Shown: in pieces, positions 57,524-64,000 of the stretch | How the letters are laid out: each line of letters begins with the position of its first letter | Numbering within the stretch: the stretch's first letter is position 1 | NCBI RefSeq assembly: GCF_037044555.1 | Contig: NZ_CP146275.1 | Location: 2,026,501 to 2,090,500, forward strand | DNA from: Pelagibacterium nitratireducens | Lineage (GTDB): Bacteria > Pseudomonadota > Alphaproteobacteria > Rhizobiales > Devosiaceae | DNA: 64,000 nt | Reading direction: 5' to 3' | The notes under the pieces: model-generated | Told to the model about the DNA's origin: nothing | The model's input: only the letters and a program-made list of their open reading frames with translations | Databases searched by the model: none | Position numbers and translations under genes: made by a program

Positions 57524-58900
57524 CTAAAAAAAGTCGATGCTGACCCTGAACATCTGTTCGACCTGTCGCAGACTGGCGGCGAGTGCGAAAACGATCACGA
57601 AATCGCCCGCGCGCACGATGGTATCGCCGGTCGGCATGATCGACTGGCTGCCTCTTACGATGGCACCGATGCGTATGCCGGGAGGCAGCTTGAATTCGCG
57701 CAGCGGCTTTCCCACCAGCGTCGAGGTTTCAAGCGCTTCGGCTTCCAAAATTTCGGCTGCGCCATTGCCCAGCGTATAGACGCCCCGAATGCGGCCGCGC
57801 CTGACGTGGCGGAGGACTTTAGATACGGTAATGGCGCGTGGATTGATGAACGCGTCAACGCCGAGCCGCCGGGCGACGCGGGGATACTGGCTCTGGTTGA
57901 CCAGCGCGATATTGGCGTGGCAGCCCATTTCACTGGCGATGACCGAGGACAAAATGTTGGTCTTGTCGTCATTGGTCAGCCCCAGGAACATATGGGCATC
58001 GCGAACGTCGACCTCGCGCATGATGTCTTCGGCCAGCGCATCGCCGAACACGACGATGGAGTGCTTCATGGCCTCGGCCGTCCGCTGGGCGTTTTCGCGG
58101 TTGCTCTCGATGATGCGGATCGACACCGAGGGATCGGTTTCCTCTATCCGGCGGGCAACATAGCGGCCGACATTGCCGGCGCCGGCAATGACCACGCGGC
58201 TGGGCGGAACTTCATCGCGCCCGAAGAGGCCCAGAACACGCTGGACCTGATCGCGCGCCACGGCCACCACGGCCTGATCGCCGGCGATCATCTGTTCGTG
58301 GGAGTGGACGACCCGCATTTCGCCGTCGCGCCGCACACCCATAACGGTCGCCTGAAGATTGGGAAACAGGTCGGTAAGGTGCCGCAGCGGGGTATCGATC
58401 ACCGCGCAGTCCTCGGTCACGTTGACCTCGATGACCACGACCTGATCGTCCTCGAAGGTCACGATCTCGTTGGCGCCCGGATAGGCCATGCGCTGCAGGA
58501 TGAGCTCGCCAACCTCCACCTCGGGCGAGATGATGACGTCGATGGGCAGGTGATCCCGGGAGAACATGTTGCTCCATTCGGGATCGAGATAGCTTTGCGA
58601 GCGGATGCGCGCGATGCGGGTGGGCACTTCGAAGATCGAATGGGCCACCTGGCAGGCGGTCATGTTGACCTCATCGACCTGGGTAACGGCGATCAGCATA
58701 TCGGCATCACGCGCCCCGGCCTGGGCCAGAACGTCCGGATGGGACCCGTGCCCATGCAACCCGCGCGCATCAAGCGTGTCCCTGACGCGCTGCACCAGGG
58801 CCGGATTGTTGTCGATGACGGTGATTTCATTGCCTTCGGCCGAAAGGCGCTCGGCGATCCCGTAGCCGACCTGGCCGGCTCCGCAGATAATAACTCTCAT
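57524..58900 (-). CDS. trkA: Trk system potassium transporter regulatory protein TrkA
   Basis: 458 residues, the full double RCK length. Two Rossmann-type nucleotide sites are seen: RVIICGAGQVGYGIAERLSA at the start and RVVIAGAGNVGRYVARRIEE in the middle; each is followed by a regulatory C-terminal subdomain. It binds NAD(H) or ATP and gates TrkH. Clusters with ntrYX upstream on the minus strand, the common alphaproteobacterial order. Confidence 0.95.
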   Translation of the reverse strand: MRVIICGAGQVGYGIAERLSAEGNEITVIDNNPALVQRVRDTLDARGLHGHGSHPDVLAQAGARDADMLIAVTQVDEVNMTACQVAHSIFEVPTRIARIRSQSYLDPEWSNMFSRDHLPIDVIISPEVEVGELILQRMAYPGANEIVTFEDDQVVVIEVNVTEDCAVIDTPLRHLTDLFPNLQATVMGVRRDGEMRVVHSHEQMIAGDQAVVAVARDQVQRVLGLFGRDEVPPSRVVIAGAGNVGRYVARRIEETDPSVSIRIIESNRENAQRTAEAMKHSIVVFGDALAEDIMREVDVRDAHMFLGLTNDDKTNILSSVIASEMGCHANIALVNQSQYPRVARRLGVDAFINPRAITVSKVLRHVRRGRIRGVYTLGNGAAEILEAEALETSTLVGKPLREFKLPPGIRIGAIVRGSQSIMPTGDTIVRAGDFVIVFALAASLRQVEQMFRVSIDFF

Positions 58901-58955
58901 TTCAGCGTCCCAGATGGAAGCAACGGCGCATGTGTTAGCACGCCATCACCTGTCA

Positions 58956-60332
58956 CTAAAGCCCGAGCGATTTGATCTTGCGGTGCAATGCGCTTCGCTC
59001 CATACCCACAAATTCCGCTGTTTTCGAGATGTTGCCCCCGAACCGCTCGATCTGGGCGATCAGGTACTGGCGCTCGAAAACTTCGCGTGCATCCCGCAAG
59101 GGCAGGCTCATCAGGTGCGCCGATGAGTCGGTATCGCCGATGGTGGGCAGCACCTCGGAAATGTCAGAGGGTAGCATGGCGGCGGTGATGACGCCGTCGG
59201 CCGGCTTCTGGTCGCGCACCAGGATAAGCAGGCGCTCAATGGCGTTGCGCAATTGGCGCGCGTTTCCCGGCCAATCCTGGCCCTGAAGAACAGCGATGGC
59301 ATCGTCGCCGAACAGGAAACGCGGCAGGTTGTGCATGCGCGAAAGCTGGGCCACGAACAGGCTGACCAGCGAGGGAATGTCCTCGCGGCGTTCACGCAGA
59401 GAGGTGAGCTGGAGCGGCACGACCGAAAGGCGGTGGAAAAGATCGGTGCGGAATTTCCCCTCCTCGATCAGGCCGGCAACGTTTTGCGAGCTTGACGAGA
59501 CGATTCGCACGTCAACCGGCACCGGGCCGTGGCCATCGACGCGGGTGAACTTGTTTTCGACGAGTGCGCGCAGCAAGGAGGTCTGCGCCTCGAGAGGGAG
59601 CGAGGCGACTTCGGACAGATAGAGCGTTCCGCCATGGGCCCGTTCGAGAGCACCGACTTCGGTGCGCAGGCCGTTCTTGTCACGCACTTCGCGTCCGAAC
59701 AGCACAACGGGAATTTCGTCCGGAGCATAGAGTGAAGCGTTGATTTCGATGAACGGGCCCATGGCACGCGGACTCTTGAAGTGAAGCAGGCGCGCGCACA
59801 TGCCCTTGCCTGTCCCCGCTCCGCCCGAGATGAAAACCCGCGAACGTGTGCCCGCAGACTTGTCGATCAGGGAGCGCACCTGGGAAATGGCGCCCGATAC
59901 TCCGACCAGTTCGGTCTCGTCGCCGGTCCGTTCCTTGAGATCGGCGACTTCTATCCTGAGCTTGCTGGCCTCAATGGCGCGCTGGGTGATGAGCAGCAGG
60001 CGGTCGATCTTGAAGGGCTTTTCGATGTAGTCGTAGGCGCCCCGCCGAATGGCCGAGACGGCGGTTTCGACATTGCCGTGGCCCGAGATCATCACCACCG
60101 GAAGATCGGGATGGTCGGTCTGGAGCACATCGAGCAGCTGGAGGCCATCGAGGCGTGACCCCTGCATCCAGATGTCGAGGTACACCAGATTGGGGCGCCG
60201 TTTGGCGATTTCGTTGAGTGCGCCGTCGGCATCGGACGCCTGTCGCGGCTCATAGCCTTCGTCTTCGAGAATTCCGGCGATCAGTTCGCGGATATCTTCC
60301 TCGTCATCAACAATCAGAATGTCACGAGCCAT
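58956..60332 (-). CDS. ntrX: Response regulator NtrX
   Basis: 458 residues. Receiver domain with phospho-acceptor D53 in YLDIW, KPFK lysine and a Fis-type C-terminal HTH (FGGNISKTAEFVGMERSALH). The AAA+ domain has Walker A GGAGTGKGMCAR and an arginine-finger region, but the GAFTGA sigma-54 contact loop is replaced by a segment reading FGREVRDKNGLRTEVGA. It works with NtrY in nitrogen and redox response. The gene starts immediately after the ntrY stop. Confidence 0.93.
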   Translation of the reverse strand: MARDILIVDDEEDIRELIAGILEDEGYEPRQASDADGALNEIAKRRPNLVYLDIWMQGSRLDGLQLLDVLQTDHPDLPVVMISGHGNVETAVSAIRRGAYDYIEKPFKIDRLLLITQRAIEASKLRIEVADLKERTGDETELVGVSGAISQVRSLIDKSAGTRSRVFISGGAGTGKGMCARLLHFKSPRAMGPFIEINASLYAPDEIPVVLFGREVRDKNGLRTEVGALERAHGGTLYLSEVASLPLEAQTSLLRALVENKFTRVDGHGPVPVDVRIVSSSSQNVAGLIEEGKFRTDLFHRLSVVPLQLTSLRERREDIPSLVSLFVAQLSRMHNLPRFLFGDDAIAVLQGQDWPGNARQLRNAIERLLILVRDQKPADGVITAAMLPSDISEVLPTIGDTDSSAHLMSLPLRDAREVFERQYLIAQIERFGGNISKTAEFVGMERSALHRKIKSLGL

Positions 60333-62648
60333 TTACTTTATTGCCATCGCGGATACGCGCGATGTCTCCTCTTGGGTCGTTTTTTCGGTGCTCTGGCCAT
60401 GGCCCTGAGGTCCGACCGGCTGTTTTTCACTTTTCTGCAGCGGCAAGGTGAAGGCGAAGCAGGCACCGACGCGGCCATTGGCATCGGGTGCTGCATCGCG
60501 CAGGTCGACACGACCGCCATGCTGTTCGATGATCTTTGCGACAATAGCAAGACCAAGCCCCGTGCCCTTTTCCCGCGTCGTCATATAGGGTTCGAGGAGT
60601 TGGTGGCGGTTTTCCTCCGGCCAGCCCTTGCCGTTGTCGCTGACCTCGATAACCGCTTCGTCGCCGCTCACCGACGCCTCGACAATGACTTCGGGGTCCT
60701 CAACCGTATCAAGGCCCACGCTTTCAATGGCTTCGACGGCATTCTTGATAAGATTGGTCAGCGCCTGGGAGACCAGCCTCGTATCGAACTGGGCGTATAT
60801 CGTCTCGTCGGGCAACACCGCCTTGATGTTGATTTCGGGCTGGCGAACGCTTTCAAGAAAAACGGCCTGCCGCACGGTATCGGAAAGGTCGGCCCTCACG
60901 ATCGTTGCCGAGGGCATGCGGGCGAAGGAGGAAAACTCATCGACCATGCGCCCGATATCGCCGACCTGGCGCACGATGGTCGATATGCATTTGTCGAAAA
61001 CATCGAAATCGTCGACCAGCTTGTTGGCGTAGCGGCGGCGCAACCGTTCGGCAGAAAGCTGGATCGGGGTCAGCGGGTTCTTGATCTCGTGGGCGATACG
61101 GCGGGCCACATCGGCCCAGGCGCTATTGCGCTGTGCCGCCACCAGTTCGGTGATGTCGTCGAGGGTGACCACAAAGCCCTTGGATTCGGTGATGGTGCCT
61201 TCACGGGTCAGCCGGACCTGATAGGTACGCCGATCGAACCCGGTGGAAAGCTGCACCTGGTCCTGCACCCTGCCCCGACGGGCCAATTGCGCCCGTTCCA
61301 TGGTGGGGGCGAGTTCGGGGGCAATTTGGGAGAGTTCCTGATTCATCAGGTCCAGTTCGGTCTGGCCGAGGGCGGCGCAGGCCCGGGAATTGACGAGGGT
61401 AATGCGACCGAACGCATCGAGCCCGATAATGCCCGCGGAAACGCCCTCCACAACCGCTTCGGTGAACTGCCGGCGCTGATCGTTGGTCCGACTGGCGGCC
61501 ACGAGAGCAGCACGCTGATTGCGCAGCTGGGCGGTCATCTTGTTAAAGCGCACAGCAAGGTCGTGCAGGTCGCCGCCTCGTTCGGGAACGGGCAATTGAA
61601 CGTCGAGATCGCCGCTGGATACGCGGTTCGAGGCGATCATCAGATTTCGGATGGGGTCGATGAGACCGTTGGCCAGAGCAATGCCGATCCACAGTGCGGC
61701 GAGCAGGAAAACGAAAGCCACCCCAACATACATCAAGGCAAAAGTGATCTGGAATACCAGTCGGCTGGAATCGTAGAGCCGGTATTCGGTGATATTTTCG
61801 TCGGTCAGCCGCACATATTCGAGCACCTCTGGATCGACCGGACGCGCGACAAAGAGGAAAAGATCGTCGTAGCCACGAAGCTTGACGACCGCGCCGACCA
61901 GAGAGCTGGCGGCGCCCGGGGCGATGAGCGTGGGGGCGCCCTCGCCGGCTGCGGCAAGCACGGCGTCGGGAACGCGCGGCGTGGCTCCCGGTATATTGAT
62001 CTGGGCCCGCATGACAGTTTCGCCCGCCTGATTGACGAGGCTTGTAAACGGTAACGAGCGGGTGTTGGCGAGCGCGGTCAGGATGCGCTGGAAGCGCGGG
62101 GCATCGTTTGTGAAACTGTCGCGGGCCGTCTCAAGCTCGCTTGCGACCCATATCGTATCGTCACGCAGGACCTGCGCATGCTCAAGCATATAGGATCTGG
62201 CAACAAGGCGGGAACTCTCCACCATGGAGCGCATGCGCTCGGAGAACCATTGGTCGAGGCCCTGATTGAGCGAGAGCGTGGCGACCACGGCGACGATAAA
62301 GGCAGGGCCGGCCGCGACGATGGCAAACATGACGACGATGCGAACTTGAAGCCGCGCACCCTCCTGCTTGCGGATGCGCGTCTGCACCAGCATGACCAGT
62401 TCGGTCAGGACCAGCGCGACGACGAGCGTAATCAGGATTGCGTTGGCAATCCATATCCAGGTCCAGACATCGGGCCCTGGCTCGATGTCGGTCGCCCCGC
62501 TCATGATGAGGAACGAGCCGGTGGCGACAATGACTGAAATCAGGACAACGACAAAGCCGACCTGTCGCAGCAGGCGGTTGTCGTTGAACAGCGGTGCAGA
62601 TTTGTCCCCCGAGTGCGATATCTGCCGGTTGCCTGCGCTAACCGCCAT
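60333..62648 (-). CDS. ntrY: Sensor histidine kinase NtrY
   Basis: 771 residues from the ATG at 62648, with AGGAG ten bases upstream. The N-terminal region has several membrane spans around a periplasmic segment, followed by HAMP, a PAS domain (IGLDAFGRITLVNSRACAAL) and the kinase core with phospho-acceptor His in DVARRIAHEIKNPLTPIQ. The ATPase N-box region and GTGLGLAIVAKI are intact. It is partner of the ntrX gene directly downstream. Confidence 0.94.
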   Translation of the reverse strand: MAVSAGNRQISHSGDKSAPLFNDNRLLRQVGFVVVLISVIVATGSFLIMSGATDIEPGPDVWTWIWIANAILITLVVALVLTELVMLVQTRIRKQEGARLQVRIVVMFAIVAAGPAFIVAVVATLSLNQGLDQWFSERMRSMVESSRLVARSYMLEHAQVLRDDTIWVASELETARDSFTNDAPRFQRILTALANTRSLPFTSLVNQAGETVMRAQINIPGATPRVPDAVLAAAGEGAPTLIAPGAASSLVGAVVKLRGYDDLFLFVARPVDPEVLEYVRLTDENITEYRLYDSSRLVFQITFALMYVGVAFVFLLAALWIGIALANGLIDPIRNLMIASNRVSSGDLDVQLPVPERGGDLHDLAVRFNKMTAQLRNQRAALVAASRTNDQRRQFTEAVVEGVSAGIIGLDAFGRITLVNSRACAALGQTELDLMNQELSQIAPELAPTMERAQLARRGRVQDQVQLSTGFDRRTYQVRLTREGTITESKGFVVTLDDITELVAAQRNSAWADVARRIAHEIKNPLTPIQLSAERLRRRYANKLVDDFDVFDKCISTIVRQVGDIGRMVDEFSSFARMPSATIVRADLSDTVRQAVFLESVRQPEINIKAVLPDETIYAQFDTRLVSQALTNLIKNAVEAIESVGLDTVEDPEVIVEASVSGDEAVIEVSDNGKGWPEENRHQLLEPYMTTREKGTGLGLAIVAKIIEQHGGRVDLRDAAPDANGRVGACFAFTLPLQKSEKQPVGPQGHGQSTEKTTQEETSRVSAMAIK

Positions 62649-62965
62649 GCACACCGCCTCTCCTGCCCCACTTGCCTGGCGGCGCAATGGCTCCGGGGCC
62701 GCTATGGAGTGCTGCGCTTGAAAGCATGCAATGGTCGCCCACGCTGACGGTTACAACCGAAGGAAACATTCCGGCCTGGCCGAGTCTGGCCCAACTCGGC
62801 CTTTGGTTCAAGATTATTGTTGCCAAAATGTGACAGTGTTTGCCCCGTGCCGGCAAAGGCGGCTTAAAAGGTCCAGTGGACCTTTTAAAGGGGCAAACGC
62901 CCGAAGAGCTATGCTCGCAGGGCCGAGCCGGTCTGTCGGCGGCGATTTGCCCTTTGGGACGGTGC
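62649..62965. promoter_or_regulatory. Intergenic region between ntrC and ntrY with two inverted repeats
   Basis: This 317-bp gap holds no supported gene. It contains GGCCGAGT/ACTCGGCC (62778-62785 and 62794-62801, loop 8) and a 12-bp perfect palindrome arm pair TTAAAAGGTCCA/TGGACCTTTTAA (62864-62875 and 62877-62888, one centre base). The second would form a hairpin with T-rich end after ntrC on the minus strand, or be a protein-binding palindrome controlling ntrYX. Confidence 0.5.
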
Positions 62966-64000
62966 TCACCCCAATTGCCGGGAGTGTTTGACGATTTCGA
63001 TGCCGTGGCCCCGGATTTTCTTGCGCAGCGTATTGCGGTTGAGGCCGAGAAGTTCGGCTGCCTTGATCTGATTGCCTGCGCATAGATTGAGAACCGTCGA
63101 AATCAACGGCACCTCGACCTTGTCTATGATCCGCTGATACACGCCGGCGGGGGGCAGATTGGGCTCATATTCCCTGAAGAGTTCGGCCAGATCGCTTTCG
63201 ATAACCGTCACGATGTCCGCAGGTCCGGGCTTTGACGAGAAATTGCCGCGGTCCGCGAGGTTGAGTTCGTTCTGGACAATCTCGAGCGAAATGACTTCGT
63301 CGACGTAGAGCGCGGCAAGGCGCCGGACGAGATTTTCGAGTTCGCGGACGTTTCCCGGCCAGTGATATTGCTGCATGAGCTTGAGCGCGTCGGAAGAAAG
63401 CACCTTGGGTGCCTCGTTTTCGCGCTGCGCGGCCTTCAAAAAGCTGGCGGCGAGATCGGGCACGTCGTCGATGCGTTCACGCAGCGGCGGCAGGCGGATG
63501 GGGACGACGTTGAGGCGGTAATAGAGATCCTCGCGGAACAGGCCCTGCCGGATCAACTGGCTGAGGTCCCTATGTGTCGCAGCGACGATACGCACGTCGG
63601 TCTTGATGGCCGTACGGCCACCGACCATGGTGTATTCACCCTCCTGGAGCACGCGCAGCAGGCGGGTCTGTGCGTCCATGGGCATATCGCCAATTTCATC
63701 GAGAAACAGCGTGCCGCCTTCGGCCTGCTCGAACCGGCCCGAGGAGCGCGACGTCGCCCCGGTAAAGGCTCCCTTTTCGTGGCCGAACAGTTCGGCTTCG
63801 ATCAGGTCGCGTGGAATGGCGGCCATGTTGATGGCAACGAATGGCCCGTTCTTGCGCTTGCCGAAATTGTGCAGCGCCTTGGCGACCAGTTCCTTACCGG
63901 TACCGCTCTCCCCCGTAATCATCACGGTCAGATCGGTCTGCATAAGGCGGGCCAGTGCCCGATAGATATCCTGCATGGCGGCCGAGCGGCCCACCAGCGG
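62966..64000 (-). CDS. ntrC: NtrC-type sigma-54 activator (receiver domain outside window)
   Basis: 345 codons are present; the frame runs open past base 64,000. Sigma-54 AAA+ domain features are complete: Walker [26 protein letters not shown] in [16 protein letters not shown], and [20 protein letters not shown] with ERIDDVP. The Fis-type HTH at the end reads [20 protein letters not shown]. It activates nitrogen-assimilation promoters. In this order ntrB normally lies upstream. Confidence 0.94.
   Translation of the reverse strand, partial: PLVGRSAAMQDIYRALARLMQTDLTVMITGESGTGKELVAKALHNFGKRKNGPFVAINMAAIPRDLIEAELFGHEKGAFTGATSRSSGRFEQAEGGTLFLDEIGDMPMDAQTRLLRVLQEGEYTMVGGRTAIKTDVRIVAATHRDLSQLIRQGLFREDLYYRLNVVPIRLPPLRERIDDVPDLAASFLKAAQRENEAPKVLSSDALKLMQQYHWPGNVRELENLVRRLAALYVDEVISLEIVQNELNLADRGNFSSKPGPADIVTVIESDLAELFREYEPNLPPAGVYQRIIDKVEVPLISTVLNLCAGNQIKAAELLGLNRNTLRKKIRGHGIEIVKHSRQLG

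Noticed and set aside
60372-62054. Plus-strand open frame of 560 codons opposite ntrY
   Set aside because: NtrY is fully conserved in the other strand; the antisense product has no recognisable domain.

Overview
The window has two parts. Bases 1 to about 41,950 are the right-hand portion of a temperate phage genome (prophage). It ends at a serine tRNA gene, and its left end lies outside the window. Bases about 42,040 to 64,000 are ordinary chromosome of an alphaproteobacterium. The chromosomal block ntrC-ntrY-ntrX-trkA-trkH-hfq-hflX with mazG beside it, an IalB-family protein, GC-rich sequence and an sdhE-mfd / recG neighbourhood suggest Hyphomicrobiales, possibly a Devosia/Pelagibacterium-like genus. 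The genus is a guess from gene order, not a measurement.

Prophage late region (1-26,554, nearly all minus strand, read right to left). It starts with a lambda-type head module: Nu1-like small terminase, GpA-type large terminase, lambda-type portal, gpW-like head joining protein, S49 prohead protease, scaffold-like protein, gpD-type decoration protein and gpE-type capsid. A P2-type contractile tail follows: gpV, gpW, gpJ, gpI, a DUF4815 protein, collar fibre, fibre assembly protein, sheath FI, tube FII, E/E' chaperones with a -1 frameshift site, tape measure, gpU, gpX and gpD. A truncated endolysin sits at the window edge. The virion is predicted to be a myovirus with a siphovirus-like head. 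Plus-strand islands (366-1222, 5344-5781) interrupt this operon and look like morons, that is, accessory cargo.

Prophage early region (26,672-36,570, minus strand). This holds replication genes (P4/D5-type helicase and a split zinc-finger/TOPRIM primase) next to a roughly 300-bp array of 9-bp GTGACAGTT-type repeats that looks like an iteron origin. It also holds a tightly coupled DNA-modification cassette (ParB/MT-A70 fusion, cytosine-methylase-like protein, GNAT acetyltransferase) and a CII-like regulator. Two plus-strand membrane-protein genes, one with pentapeptide repeats, are inserted among them.

Prophage switch and right operon (37,099-41,882). A Cro-like HTH gene and a CI/LexA-type (HTH + S24 peptidase) repressor are divergent. 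Four copies of TGTA-N4-TACA flank the repressor on both sides. One copy lies between the -35 and -10 of a promoter that drives a chain of small overlapping genes ending in the tyrosine integrase. The first gene of that chain has its Shine-Dalgarno sequence buried in a hairpin.

Host region. tRNA-Ser(UGA) is followed by a YddG-like exporter, quinone oxidoreductase, TerC-like protein, a UbiH-type FAD monooxygenase, an IalB-family periplasmic protein, mfd, sdhE, recG, mazG, hflX, hfq, trkH, trkA, ntrX, ntrY and a partial ntrC. These appear intact and conventional. No CRISPR array, rRNA or complete insertion sequence was seen.
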